This document shows, piece after piece, positions 15,671 through 24,975 of a DNA stretch of 64,000 nucleotides. Under the pieces are notes generated by a model, which did no database searches, was not told the origin of the DNA, and worked only from the letters and a program-made list of their open reading frames with translations. Numbering within the stretch: position 1 is the stretch's first letter; each line of letters begins with the position of its first letter. The stretch lies in the NCBI GenBank assembly GCA_964550855.1, contig CAZKBQ010000005.1:51147-115146 (forward strand). The letters run 5' to 3'. Source of the stretch: JAGOBP01 sp964550855 (GTDB taxonomy: Bacteria > Chloroflexota > Anaerolineae > Fen-1058). Both the position numbers and the translations under genes were made by a program.

Positions 15671-18181
15671 TTAACGTCGCACGATGGGCAGCATTACGCG
15701 CGGATTCTTGATCTCCGGCACGATGAGCGACCACCGGTTGAGCGTGCCTGTACCCGTGCCAACGTTGCAGACGCGCAGCTGCCAGCTGCCGGCGATTGAG
15801 CTGCCGAACAACGGGGTGAGGGGGTGGTCGGGTCGCCGGGCATAATCGTAGTATGGAAAAGCCGCATCGTGATCTTCGGTGCCCACCGGATCAGGTTCGT
15901 CGTCGTCCCACAACACGTCCAGATTTTGACCATTGCCGCCGGTGTCGGCCAGCAGGTTCACCGGCGCTTTCCCCGGCGCCAGCAGGTCAATCCGCAGATC
16001 GCCGCGCGGCGCGTAGATGAGATTGACGCCCACGTGCAGGCTGCCGATGACGAAGTTGCTGCTGATGACCGTGGTGCTGGTCAGGCACTGGCCGGGCAAG
16101 ATGTCGCCCGGCGTGCTGTTGGTGTACCCGATTACTTCATAGGCCCCGATGTCGCAGCTGTTGCCCTGCGGCCGGGTCACGCCGCGCTGATCCGTCGGGG
16201 CGCACACGGCGTCGTCGGCGGCATCCACCGCCGGGCTGCTGACGAGGATGATGCGGCTCAGTGTGCCGCCGCCGTTGTCTTGCAGCGGTCCCAGCTGCGG
16301 GTTGGTGTTGTTGAGACTGCCGCCCCCGAAGCCGCACGATATGCCGCTGTCCAGGTTGTGCCCGTCGGATGTGATGACGCCGCTGCAGCTGTCAACGGTG
16401 CCGCCAAACCCCACCGTGTTGGATGCCACGATCGAGTTGATGATGTTGACGGCGCCTGCGCCGAAATTGACCACGGCCGGCGCGCGATTGTGGCTGATGG
16501 TGGTGTGGCTGAGCGTCAAATCGCCGCCGTCGTTGTAGGCTGCGCCGCCGCTGGCAGTGGTGGCTTGCGCGGCATTGTTGCTTAACGTCACATTTTCCAG
16601 CTCGGCTGCGGCCTTATTGTACAGGCCGCCGCCCTGGGCGCTGGCCGCGGCGTTGTACACGATGGAGCTCTGCCGCATGGCCAGCGCGCCCTGATTATTG
16701 AGACCGCCGCCGCCAATGGTATTGGCCGTGTTGCTGATGATGATGCCGAATTCAATGTCCAGGTCGCCGGTGGCTTCGTTGTAGATGCCGCCACCGCCGG
16801 CGGCGCTATTGGATTGAAGCGTCACGCGGTGCAGCTGGGCGCTGGCGTAATTGTGCAGACCGCCACCCAGCGAGTTGAGCGCCTGGTTGCCGGTGAGCGT
16901 GCTGGTGTCCAGAACGAGTGTGGCATTAGCGCTATTCTCGATGCCGCCGCCGCTGGCACTGCTGGCCGTGTTGCCGATCAGCTGCACGCCGTTGAGGGTG
17001 GCCGTGCCGCGGTTGAGCAGGCCGCCGCCCGGAGCGGTGACAGCCAGGTTGTTATTCAGGGTGCTGTTAATCACGCTGAGCTGGCCGGTGCTGTTGTTAT
17101 AGATCGCGCCGCCGCTGCCCTCAGCCCGGTTATCCACAAAGGTGGTCGTGTCGATGGTCGCTGTCGCCTCATTGTTGAGGCCGCCGCCCAGCGAGCTGGT
17201 GGTGATGTTTGCCCGCAACGTACTGTTGCTCAGCGTCAACCGGCCCACCGATTGCCCCAGGTTGCCATTAAAGATACCGCCGCCGCTGCCGGTGGCTTGA
17301 TTGCCTGAGATGACGGTGGAGGCGATGATTAGCTGACCGCCTTCGTTATACAGGCCGCCGCCGGTGCCGGTGGCCGAGTTGCTGCTGATGGTCGAACCGG
17401 TCAGCGTCGTCTTGGCGCCCGAGCCATAATTGAAGATACCGCCGCCCTGCCCGGACTGGTTACCGCTGCCGATGAGGCTGTTGGTGACGGTGAGCGTGCC
17501 AAAGTTGGCGATGCCGCCGCCGCCGGTGGCGGCAGTGTTACTCAAAACTGTTACATTGACCAGCTCGGCTGTGCCCAATGACAACAGGCCGCCGCCGCGC
17601 TGAGTGCCGGTGTTGGTATTGCCCTGAAGTGTGACGTTGATCAGTTTGAGGTTGCCCTGGCTGAAGATGCCGCCGCCGCCGTTGAAAGCGCCGTTGTTGA
17701 CGATGCGACTATCTGACACCGTCACCAGACCGGTGCCGCTCTCGCTGTGGATGCCGCCCCCCAGACCAAACGCGCCGTTCTGCAGCGTCAGGCCGCTTAG
17801 ATTGACCGTAATGCCGCCGCTTTCCGAAGTGATGGATACCACCGGCCCAAGGCCGCTGCCGTCGATGACGGTGGCGATCTGACCGGCGCCGGCCAGTGAC
17901 ACGCTCTTGGCAAGGCCGACGTTCTCAAAGTAGGTGCCGGGGGCAATGTTAATCGTGTCGCCCGCTCCGGCGTGATTGAGAGCCGCGCCGATGGTGCGGC
18001 AGGCCGCCGCCGGCGAGGTGCAGGGGTTGCCATCATTGCCGGTGACCGCCACGTACCACGTCAATGCCCGGGCGGCCGGCGCGGGCAGAATGCCCAGCAG
18101 CAGGCCGGCCACCAGGCTCAAGATCAGCAGGCCGCGCGTCAGTCCGGCGGTTACGGATAAGGGTTGATGGTGATTGATCAT
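15671..18181 (-). CDS. Secreted right-handed beta-helix protein with choice-of-anchor Q and P-domain-like C-terminus
   Basis: 836 aa from the ATG at 18181, which has GAGGAG 7 nt upstream. A signal peptide (hydrophobic LLILSLVAGLLLGIL, ending PAAARALT) is followed by about 500 residues of parallel beta-helix built from repeats of the type GGGIxNxGTATLxNxTxxxNTA. Next comes a segment like the choice-of-anchor Q region (DNGGGTLSRIILVSSPAVDAAD .. DQRGVTRPQGNSCDIGAYE, written here in parts). The last 130 residues resemble a proprotein-convertase P domain (GDLRIDLLAPGK .. SIAGSWQLRVCN). The protein ends VMLPIVRR. It is probably a cell-surface or secreted adhesin-like structural protein; no catalytic residues were recognised. 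Confidence 0.85.
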   Translation of the reverse strand: MINHHQPLSVTAGLTRGLLILSLVAGLLLGILPAPAARALTWYVAVTGNDGNPCTSPAAACRTIGAALNHAGAGDTINIAPGTYFENVGLAKSVSLAGAGQIATVIDGSGLGPVVSITSESGGITVNLSGLTLQNGAFGLGGGIHSESGTGLVTVSDSRIVNNGAFNGGGGIFSQGNLKLINVTLQGNTNTGTQRGGGLLSLGTAELVNVTVLSNTAATGGGGIANFGTLTVTNSLIGSGNQSGQGGGIFNYGSGAKTTLTGSTISSNSATGTGGGLYNEGGQLIIASTVISGNQATGSGGGIFNGNLGQSVGRLTLSNSTLRANITTSSLGGGLNNEATATIDTTTFVDNRAEGSGGAIYNNSTGQLSVINSTLNNNLAVTAPGGGLLNRGTATLNGVQLIGNTASSASGGGIENSANATLVLDTSTLTGNQALNSLGGGLHNYASAQLHRVTLQSNSAAGGGGIYNEATGDLDIEFGIIISNTANTIGGGGLNNQGALAMRQSSIVYNAAASAQGGGLYNKAAAELENVTLSNNAAQATTASGGAAYNDGGDLTLSHTTISHNRAPAVVNFGAGAVNIINSIVASNTVGFGGTVDSCSGVITSDGHNLDSGISCGFGGGSLNNTNPQLGPLQDNGGGTLSRIILVSSPAVDAADDAVCAPTDQRGVTRPQGNSCDIGAYEVIGYTNSTPGDILPGQCLTSTTVISSNFVIGSLHVGVNLIYAPRGDLRIDLLAPGKAPVNLLADTGGNGQNLDVLWDDDEPDPVGTEDHDAAFPYYDYARRPDHPLTPLFGSSIAGSWQLRVCNVGTGTGTLNRWSLIVPEIKNPRVMLPIVRR

Positions 18182-18244
18182 GCTGAACTCCTCGTCGTCG
18201 TGATGCGTCGCGGCCCGATCGATGAGCTGGCAACCCAACGCCGC

Positions 18245-19348
18245 CTAGCGATGAATCAGCGGCAGGAACAATCGGGCGGTGCGAATTTCGCCCAGATCGA
18301 TCAGGTTGTTGGTCTCATCGCTTTCGGCATTGAGGCCGATCGGGCCGCCAAGGACATCCGCCTGCAAATAGAAATGGTGCAGGCCGGTGGTTGTGAACAC
18401 GTAGTCGGCCGTCAGCGTCAGGGACTGACCCGCCTCGATCTGCGCGACAGGGTTGGGAAATGCAGCGGTGGAGGGACAGGTGTAGTAGGGGGCGCCGCTG
18501 CACCAGCCGGCCTCCAGATCGAGTGGGCCGGTGGGCACGGTGGTCGTCGATAACCGATCGTATACGTTTAAGTGCGCGGGTGCGCCCGCGGCCATGCTGC
18601 CGCTGTTGTGAAGCGTGGCCGTGAGATGGGCGATGAAGGACGCGCCGGCATATTCGATCTGCAGAGCGTGCGAGGTAAAACTCAAGTCGGGCTGCGCCAG
18701 ACGCGGATCGACGAGATAACTGGTCAGTTGCAGCCGGTGCGGCACTGTATAGATCTCGGGAAAATAATCGGAGTCGATTGACCAATGGATGGTATCTGAC
18801 GTGACCGTGGTGGGCGCGCGGCCCAGCGTACCTACATATTCCAGCGGAGCGGAGAACACGATGGTGCTGTCGTAGTGAAACGGATACAGGTTGTTGGTGG
18901 CCCGCTGCGCGATGTTGTACTGGTTACCCTGCCGCGTCACAGCCTGGGCTGTGCGATAAGACCAGCCGTAGCTGCTGACGCCCTGATACAGCGTGAACTG
19001 GATCGTGGCGTCCACGATTGAAAATTCGCCGTTGTCCACGGTTGCGGTAATTTCGGTCGAGTCCGGCGGAACGAGGATCGGGAAACTGGCCTGGGCCGGA
19101 ATCGGCACGCTGTAGATGGCGTGAACCCAGCGGCTGTTTAAGGCGGGGGTCAACAGATCGCCGCTCTCGATGGTGACGGTCAGGTAGCGGTCAAAGGCCG
19201 GATCATCTGTCTGGGCCGCCGGCAGCGGATGGGCAGGCGACGGGTTGTGGGCCGTCACCGCCCGGCTGATTAGCACGAGCGGCAGGATGACGGCGGCCGA
19301 AACCAGTAACAGTCGTAGGAGTGCGGTGCGGTGATTTGGGACGGGCAC
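18245..19348 (-). CDS. Secreted protein with CARDB-like domain and LPLI tail
   Basis: 367 aa with an N-terminal signal sequence or anchor (LLRLLLVSAAVILPLVLI). The middle is beta-rich without a recognised family; about residues 225-355 form a CARDB-like domain (QPDLSFTSHALQIEYAGA .. SDETNNLIDLG). The last residues are LFLPLIHR. It lies between the TadE operon hairpin and the beta-helix gene on the same strand, 63 nt upstream of the latter, so the two may be coexpressed surface proteins. Function is unknown. Confidence 0.75.
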   Translation of the reverse strand: MPVPNHRTALLRLLLVSAAVILPLVLISRAVTAHNPSPAHPLPAAQTDDPAFDRYLTVTIESGDLLTPALNSRWVHAIYSVPIPAQASFPILVPPDSTEITATVDNGEFSIVDATIQFTLYQGVSSYGWSYRTAQAVTRQGNQYNIAQRATNNLYPFHYDSTIVFSAPLEYVGTLGRAPTTVTSDTIHWSIDSDYFPEIYTVPHRLQLTSYLVDPRLAQPDLSFTSHALQIEYAGASFIAHLTATLHNSGSMAAGAPAHLNVYDRLSTTTVPTGPLDLEAGWCSGAPYYTCPSTAAFPNPVAQIEAGQSLTLTADYVFTTTGLHHFYLQADVLGGPIGLNAESDETNNLIDLGEIRTARLFLPLIHR

Positions 19349-19380
19349 GGGCGGGCAAACCGGTCGGTCAATTGAACACG

Positions 19381-19412
19381 GAGGAGGCGAGATGTCAATG
19401 TCTCGCCTCCTC
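19381..19412. terminator. Hairpin at end of Tad pseudopilin operon
   Basis: Perfect 12-bp stem GAGGAGGCGAGA / TCTCGCCTCCTC with an 8-nt loop, 14 nt past the last TadE-like gene on the minus strand. There is no strong U tract, so read-through into the next gene is possible. Confidence 0.6.
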
Positions 19413-19425
19413 GGGTCGGGTGATG

Positions 19426-21513
19426 CTAGCAGTCGTTACACCAGGTTGGCACCGGCGTCGGCGTGTTGGTGCGGGTCGGCGTCGGCGTGTAAGTGGGCGT
19501 CGGCCCTGGTGTATTCGTCGGCGTATTGGTGCGCGTTGGCGTGTTGGTGCGCGTCGGCGTGATGGTCGGCGTCGGCGTGTTCGTCGGCGTATTGGTGCGC
19601 GTCGGCGTGTTGGACGGCGTCGGTGTGTTGGTGCGCGTCGGCGTGTTGGACGGCGTCGGCGTGCGCGACGGCGTCGGCGTGATCGTCGGCGTATTGGTAA
19701 TCGTCGGCGTATTGGTGCGCGTCGGCGTGTTGGATGCCGTCGGTGTCCGCGTGGGCGTGCGCGTGATGGTTGGGGTGCGCGACGGCGTCGGTGTGCGTGA
19801 CGGCGTTGGCGTGTTGGTACGCGTCGGCGTCTGGGTGGGTGTGGGCGTGGCGGCGTTGATCACAAATGTGCGCACCACTTGCGTGTACTGATTGTGCGTA
19901 TCGAGGTCGCGCGCCCGGATGCGCACCGTGTAAGTGCCGTTGACGATCGCGATGCCGGTGCCGGGCCACGTGCCATAGACATTGATGGGCGTGCACACAC
20001 CGCCCGTGTCGCCGTTCAGACAATAGGGCGCGTCAGTTTCCGTCTTGCTGCCGACCAGGTTGTTGTTGGAGTCGTACACCTCAAAGATCACATCGCCAAT
20101 CAAGCTGGAGCCGGCGGCCGGGTTGTCGCCGTCCCAGGCTTCGGCGCTGATGACAAAGTCGCTGTTGATCGTGGCCGGCACGTTCGGTTCGATCACCGGC
20201 CCCAGCAGGCCGCGCAACGTAACCACGCAGGCCTTCGTCCCCATCAGATAGTTAATGGTCAGCTTGAAGTCGGCGCCGTGCCGGTAAAGGATGCTGTTGG
20301 TGCCGCGCAGCCGGCCGGTAAAGTCCAGGTCAAAGTAACCGCTGATGTTGGGGTTGATTACCTTGCTGAAGGTATGGTTGACTTGGCCCCCAATCGCGCT
20401 GAGCTGCACGTTGGTCGTCGGATTGTAGATCGTGGAACAGTTGGGGGCGCACCACTGGTACTGGTCAAAGGTGATCGTCTGATTGCTGCTGGCCTCGTCG
20501 TGCCAGACCGTGACCGGATCGCCGGAACCGACGAACTCGAGCTTGGATTCTGTAAAAGTGACCGTATAGACGTTGCTGGTATTCCACAGGAAGGCGTTGA
20601 TGTCGCCATCGGCCGTCTTGTTGGGAGCGCTGTCCAGCAGGAAGAGCGGCTCTTCACTATCCGTGATCAAATCATCGCAATCAGGCGTCGGCGTGGGCGT
20701 CGGCGTTTGCGTCTCCGTGGGCGTGGGCGTGGGCGTGGCAGTGTCCGTCGGCGTTGGCGTATTCGTCGGCGTTGGCGTATTCGTCGGCGTAGAGGTATCC
20801 GTCGGCGTCGGCGTATTGGTCATCGTCGGCGTTGGCCCGGAAATCGTCGGCGGCAGACCCTGAACGCGCACCGTGCGGTAGCGCTCGTTGATCATCTCGC
20901 GCCGCGACAGCAGCGGCAGCCAGTCGATGATGCCGCGCAGCGGCGTGATCAACGGATGATCAAAGATGACCGTAATCACCACCCGGTCGCCCGGCCCGCC
21001 GGCGTCATCTTCCTGGTGTGATTCGGGATCGGGCATATCGGCGCGCAGGCAGCGCGGGTACGCCACTGGCGACGGGGGCAGCGGATCCTCTTTGTATTGA
21101 TACTTGGGTTGTGGCGGGGTGGTGCCCTCGATCGGCCGCGTGCTGCAGACCGTCACATGAATAAAGGTGCGTGTATCGCGGTTGGGATTGCTCCAGTCCG
21201 AGAGAATACCGGCCGCTGCGCCCTCGGCAACGTCCTTGATCGATGCCAGCCGCGCCACATCCTCGGCCGCCTCGCGCGTCGCCCGGTCGGGGCTGTAGCA
21301 GTCGGCGGTGCAGTACACGGGGTTGAACTCGCCGGTCACGGCGTAGCGGGCTGCTTCGCGCGCCGAATTCTCGATGATGAGCCAGGCCGAGAAGACGCGC
21401 GCCACCTCGATGAGGATCATCAGGATGAGCAGCAGGACCGGCAGGATCAGGGCGAATTCAACCAGCGCCTGACCGCGCGAATGTGGTCTCAATCGATGGA
21501 TGAATGCTTTCAT
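19426..21513 (-). CDS. TadE-like pseudopilin with long Thr/Pro-rich repeat regions
   Basis: 695 aa from an ATG with GGGAG upstream. The N-terminus (SRGQALVEFALILPVLLLILMILIEVAR in parts: GQALVEFALILPVLLL then MILIEVARVF) is a TadE-type segment with a membrane helix, followed by ENSAREAARYAV. About residues 225-275 and 560-690 are runs of TPTPTNTPT-type repeats separated by an Ig/CARDB-like beta region. It ends PTWCNDC. TadE-like proteins are minor pseudopilins of Flp/Tad systems; at 695 aa this is several times the usual length and looks like a surface-exposed stalk. Third gene of TadE-TadG-TadE. No Tad ATPase or secretin gene lies in the window. Confidence 0.8.
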   Translation of the reverse strand: MKAFIHRLRPHSRGQALVEFALILPVLLLILMILIEVARVFSAWLIIENSAREAARYAVTGEFNPVYCTADCYSPDRATREAAEDVARLASIKDVAEGAAAGILSDWSNPNRDTRTFIHVTVCSTRPIEGTTPPQPKYQYKEDPLPPSPVAYPRCLRADMPDPESHQEDDAGGPGDRVVITVIFDHPLITPLRGIIDWLPLLSRREMINERYRTVRVQGLPPTISGPTPTMTNTPTPTDTSTPTNTPTPTNTPTPTDTATPTPTPTETQTPTPTPTPDCDDLITDSEEPLFLLDSAPNKTADGDINAFLWNTSNVYTVTFTESKLEFVGSGDPVTVWHDEASSNQTITFDQYQWCAPNCSTIYNPTTNVQLSAIGGQVNHTFSKVINPNISGYFDLDFTGRLRGTNSILYRHGADFKLTINYLMGTKACVVTLRGLLGPVIEPNVPATINSDFVISAEAWDGDNPAAGSSLIGDVIFEVYDSNNNLVGSKTETDAPYCLNGDTGGVCTPINVYGTWPGTGIAIVNGTYTVRIRARDLDTHNQYTQVVRTFVINAATPTPTQTPTRTNTPTPSRTPTPSRTPTITRTPTRTPTASNTPTRTNTPTITNTPTITPTPSRTPTPSNTPTRTNTPTPSNTPTRTNTPTNTPTPTITPTRTNTPTRTNTPTNTPGPTPTYTPTPTRTNTPTPVPTWCNDC

Positions 21514-21554
21514 GGCAATACTCCCGGCCTCGATCGGCCCGGCGCGGCCCGACG

Positions 21555-23096
21555 CTAGCCGCTGATCCGGGTAAAGATGCGCCCGGCAATTTCAAGGAAA
21601 ATGCGCAGCAGATCATTGCCGGTGGGCGCAAAGTAATAATTCCCGCATTGATAACCACTGGCGGCGGTGTAGCAGGGATTGGGATCCTGCCCGCCGAGCG
21701 GATTAAGCTTGCCGTTGTCGCCAATGTCGGCCACATACCGCAGGAAAAGCTCGCCGGTGTTGGGCAGCCCGCTGTCCAGATCCATGTAGCCCGGATTAAA
21801 ATCGGCGCAGATGACCGGCGGCCCCGGCGCGTAAGTCGCGCCCGTCGTACACACGGCCTTCTGCCCCAGCGCAATGGTGTAGATTAACACCCCCATACCG
21901 CCGCCGCCGTTGGGCTTGGCTTCCGACCCAACGTAGGTGGCGATGTCATAGGCATAATCTTCAGAATCGTACAGCGGACTTGTCACCGTAATCGTCGGCG
22001 CCGGATGGTGCACGCTCCATCGCTGATCGCGGCAGGGAGGCAGCCCGTCGCGCGACAGGGGATCGTTGAAATCCTTGGGCGGGCAGTAACCGAACAAGTT
22101 CTCTGGCGCGCCCATGCTGGGAATGGGATCGGTGGCGTTGATGCCGCCGGAACTCAGGAACAGCGCCACCCACAATGCATCTTCGCGTCCGTTCGCAAAT
22201 TCGTAGCTGGCCGTCAGCAGGCCGCCGCCCGGGTTGGACGAGCCGCACTTCCAGCGCTCGCCCACCGTGGTCGCATACGGGCAGGCCGTGCCGGCATACT
22301 CGTAAACCCTTAGATCGTCCACGGCGTTCTTCGCCGCGTAGAGATCAGTGCCCAGATGATAGACGGTGGTGGCGCTGCGATCATAACCGACTACTGCCAC
22401 CCGATCGTAATCCTGATACATCCGATCAATAAACGCCCGGGCGGCGTCTTTGATCTGCTGCAGTGGATAACAGGGATGCGTCGTGCTGTTGGTGCATGCC
22501 GCGATGCAGGCCGCTACGTTTTCATAGCCCACGTCGGCTGGTTTGCAGCCCAGATTGGCGTCGCCGGTGAAGGCGTAGCCGCTGGGCGCGTCGTATGCCT
22601 GTGATTCCGAGGTGTCCAGAATCAGCACCGCGTCCACCGCCGCCGCTTCGGCCGTGGAACTCGCGTCAACCGGTACCGTGTCGATGCCGACCAACTTCAG
22701 AAACAACATGGGCACTTCGGCCTGCGCATTGATGCGAACCAGTTTGCGCTTGGGCTGGCCTTCCGGCGGGCACAAGGCCGGATTGTCGGTCGTGCCGCCG
22801 CCCGGCAGCGAGCCGCATGTCTCTACGACGACATTCGGATCGGCGATGTCGTGCGCCCGGATCAAGTCAATGGCGGCCTGTCGAATATCCGGCCCGGTGG
22901 CGCCCGTCCTGAACTGGCCGGTGGCCGCCAGACCGGCCGCGTCCACTGCGCGGCGCAGCTGGGCGCGCTGTACGAAGACACGTGCCACATCCACCACAAT
23001 GCCCGTAAATGCCAGTAACATGACAAAGCCCAGCGCCACGATGACAATGGCCTGGCCGGTTTCAGATTTTGTTCGCCGCGATTTTGATACAGACAT
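21555..23096 (-). CDS. TadG-like pseudopilin with VWA-type domain
   Basis: 513 aa. The N-terminus ETGQAIVIVALGFVMLLAF followed by DVARVFVQRAQLRRAVDAAG is the Flp-assembly TadG/TadE-like motif with one membrane helix. From about residue 155 VDAVLILDTSESQ starts a VWA-like fold; the DxSxS metal site reads DTSES. Cys-rich loops suggest disulfides outside the membrane. It starts 15 nt after the upstream TadE gene and is cotranscribed. Likely role: a minor pilin or adhesin component at the Tad pilus tip (family knowledge plus inference). Confidence 0.82.
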   Translation of the reverse strand: MSVSKSRRTKSETGQAIVIVALGFVMLLAFTGIVVDVARVFVQRAQLRRAVDAAGLAATGQFRTGATGPDIRQAAIDLIRAHDIADPNVVVETCGSLPGGGTTDNPALCPPEGQPKRKLVRINAQAEVPMLFLKLVGIDTVPVDASSTAEAAAVDAVLILDTSESQAYDAPSGYAFTGDANLGCKPADVGYENVAACIAACTNSTTHPCYPLQQIKDAARAFIDRMYQDYDRVAVVGYDRSATTVYHLGTDLYAAKNAVDDLRVYEYAGTACPYATTVGERWKCGSSNPGGGLLTASYEFANGREDALWVALFLSSGGINATDPIPSMGAPENLFGYCPPKDFNDPLSRDGLPPCRDQRWSVHHPAPTITVTSPLYDSEDYAYDIATYVGSEAKPNGGGGMGVLIYTIALGQKAVCTTGATYAPGPPVICADFNPGYMDLDSGLPNTGELFLRYVADIGDNGKLNPLGGQDPNPCYTAASGYQCGNYYFAPTGNDLLRIFLEIAGRIFTRISG

Positions 23097-23111
23097 GCTC
23101 TGGCCTCTAGC

Positions 23112-23852
23112 CTAGAAAGGCAGCGGATTCGCCGAGGGGACTGGCATAATCGTGTAGGCGTGCATCACCACTTCCTGCGGCAGGAACGGCAGACCGGGCG
23201 GAATCAAGCCCAACAGTTGGTGGTGCACGTGATAGATTTCCACAATAACATAGCCTGCGCCCGCGCCGGGAACTGTGTCCGGCAGGCGTGCTTCCAGGGC
23301 CGCCTTCGGGAAGAACGACGATTTGACCATGTCGCCCACGGCGTGGTTTTTGTGCGCCTGATACGACCAACCCTGATCGGCGTTAAGCACTTTATCGTCG
23401 CAGACGCGGTAGTATCCTTCCACATCGGGCGGAATGGGCCCGCCGCAATACAGTGGATAGCGCCACAGCACCTGGCCGCTGCTGTTGACCGTCACGGCCG
23501 AGACGACAATGTCGTCTCGCGCTTCGTCAAATGTCACTCCAAACATGTTTTGCTTTAGCAGGCACGCGGCCTGATAAAAGAAATCCTTGTCGCAGTCGAC
23601 GTAGGTGTCGGTACTGTCGCGCAGAGCGATTTCGCCGTCGGCCGCGTACCGTGCGGCCTCGCGCGTCGCGTCCAGCAAGGTCAGGTAGGTATTGAAGTAC
23701 CAGCCCACTTCCAGCGTGCCCGCCATGATCAGCAGCAGCACCGGAAAAGTCAGCGCCATCTCCACCATGCTCTGGCCACGGCTGCGCCGTTCGTCCAAAG
23801 CTCGGCCGACGTGTCTGGCAAAACGTTGCAAAACGCGCCTGACTATTTTCAC
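23112..23852 (-). CDS. TadE-like pseudopilin
   Basis: 246 aa. Residues about 24-60 carry the TadE signature RGQSMVEMALTFPVLLLIMAG and TREAARYAADGE. One N-terminal helix is followed by an extracytoplasmic domain with paired cysteines. It is the first gene of the three-gene minus-strand pseudopilin operon. A TATAAT (23896-23891 on the minus strand) about 39 nt before the ATG is the only candidate promoter element seen. Confidence 0.85.
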   Translation of the reverse strand: MKIVRRVLQRFARHVGRALDERRSRGQSMVEMALTFPVLLLIMAGTLEVGWYFNTYLTLLDATREAARYAADGEIALRDSTDTYVDCDKDFFYQAACLLKQNMFGVTFDEARDDIVVSAVTVNSSGQVLWRYPLYCGGPIPPDVEGYYRVCDDKVLNADQGWSYQAHKNHAVGDMVKSSFFPKAALEARLPDTVPGAGAGYVIVEIYHVHHQLLGLIPPGLPFLPQEVVMHAYTIMPVPSANPLPF

Positions 23853-23870
23853 ATTCAGACCCCGTATCTT

Positions 23871-23898
23871 TTGCGTCCCTTAAGCGGTTGATTATACT
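23871..23898 (+). promoter_or_regulatory. Candidate promoter for the SIMPL lipoprotein gene, overlapping a divergent -10
   Basis: TTGCGT (23871-23876), 16 nt, TATACT (23893-23898) on the plus strand. The same AT-rich block reads TATAAT on the minus strand (23896-23891) toward the TadE operon, so the two divergent promoters may overlap. Confidence 0.35.
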
Positions 23899-23974
23899 AT
23901 ACCATTGGACTGAATGCTTGGCTTTAGGATTTAAGTCATCTTCAGACCCACCCGGTCACAATTTTGACCTGACT

Positions 23975-24028
23975 CAGACGCGGCGGCGGCAGGCTCTCCG
24001 GGAACCTGCCGCCGCCGCGCGGCGTCTG
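23975..24028. other. Large GC-rich hairpin in the leader of the SIMPL gene
   Basis: A perfect 14-bp inner stem, GCGGCGGCGGCAGG (23980-23993) with CCTGCCGCCGCCGC (24005-24018), is enclosed by an outer CAGACG/CGTCTG pairing (23975-23980, 24023-24028) that shares its last base with the inner stem. No U tract follows. It sits 62 nt before the start codon, so it may be a leader structure. Confidence 0.5.
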
Positions 24029-24089
24029 ATGAGTAACGGTCGAAACAGGAAACGGCCAGAAACTCAAATCGTCAACAGGAGTGTGTGAC

Positions 24090-24881
24090 ATGGGTAAGAA
24101 TAGGTTGCTAATCGCGGCAGTGACCGGTTTGATGGTCATTGCTTTCATCACGGGTTGTGTGGCCGCGGCTACGCCCGGGGCGGCGGCATTGAGCCCCAGC
24201 CAGGGCGGCCCTGCCCCCGTCAGCGTGGGTGTGGCGCAGACGACAGGCGGTGTGCTGGGCAACACCATCACCGTCATCGGCTCAGGCTCCACGCAGGGTG
24301 AGCCCGATACGGGCACCGCGCAGATCGGCATCGACACGCAGAATGCTTCACTGCGCGAAGCCACACGGCTGAACAACGAACAGGTCACGGCGCTGGTTAA
24401 CGCGCTCAAAGCGGCAGGCGTGGCTGACTCGGACATTCAGACGGCGTACTACAATGTCTATACCGAGCAGCGCTACGCCCCCGAAACCGGGCAATCTACC
24501 GGCCAGGTGATCTATCACGCCAACAGCAGCGTCAGCATCACCATCCGCGACTTGAGCAAGGTGGGCGCGGTGCTGGATGCGGCTGTGTCAGCCGGCGCCA
24601 ACAACATCAGCGGCGTCAACTTCAGCATCGCCGATCCGTCCAAGCTGGAAGCCGTGGCCCGCGAGAAGGCTGTGGCCGACGCTCGCGCTCGCGCGACTGA
24701 TCTGGCCCGACTGTTCGGGGTGGAAGTGGGCGATGTGGTGTCCATCAGCGAAGTGGTGACCGGCAGCCCGATTCTGTACGAACGCTCGGCGACGGGCATG
24801 GGTGGCGGTGGCGCGCCCATTCAGCCCGGCCAGCTCACCGTCTCGTCCCAGCTGCAAGTCTCCTTTGCCATCAAGAAGTAA
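24090..24881 (+). CDS. SIMPL-domain lipoprotein
   Basis: 263 aa from the ATG at 24090, with AGGAG about 10 nt upstream. A lipoprotein signal peptide ends at the lipobox ITGC (Cys about 19). The mature part is a SIMPL/DUF541 domain: ITVIGSGSTQGEPDTGTAQIG, NNEQVTALVNALKAAGV, ADARARATDLARLFGVEVG. These are periplasmic or surface proteins of poorly defined, often stress-related, function. It is monocistronic, closed by an exceptionally long terminator. Confidence 0.88.
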   Translation: MGKNRLLIAAVTGLMVIAFITGCVAAATPGAAALSPSQGGPAPVSVGVAQTTGGVLGNTITVIGSGSTQGEPDTGTAQIGIDTQNASLREATRLNNEQVTALVNALKAAGVADSDIQTAYYNVYTEQRYAPETGQSTGQVIYHANSSVSITIRDLSKVGAVLDAAVSAGANNISGVNFSIADPSKLEAVAREKAVADARARATDLARLFGVEVGDVVSISEVVTGSPILYERSATGMGGGGAPIQPGQLTVSSQLQVSFAIKK

Positions 24882-24894
24882 CACCGGCACTGAC

Positions 24895-24933
24895 CAACGA
24901 GCCGGCGAATCTCAAAGATTCGCCGGCTCGTTG
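24895..24933. terminator. 18-bp perfect stem terminator
   Basis: CAACGAGCCGGCGAATCT pairs perfectly with the segment at 24916-24933 around a CAA triloop, followed by TCTTCC. It terminates the SIMPL gene and can serve the convergent pentapeptide gene. Confidence 0.9.
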
Positions 24934-24975
24934 TCTTCCACTGCTCGCCTTGCCGATGGGCGCGCCCCGGCGTGC

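Noticed and set aside
19879..21021. 380-codon plus-strand frame within the TadE-like gene
   Set aside because: Arg/Val/Gly low-complexity shadow of the Thr/Pro repeat DNA; the minus-strand reading has a TadE signature and a ribosome-binding site.
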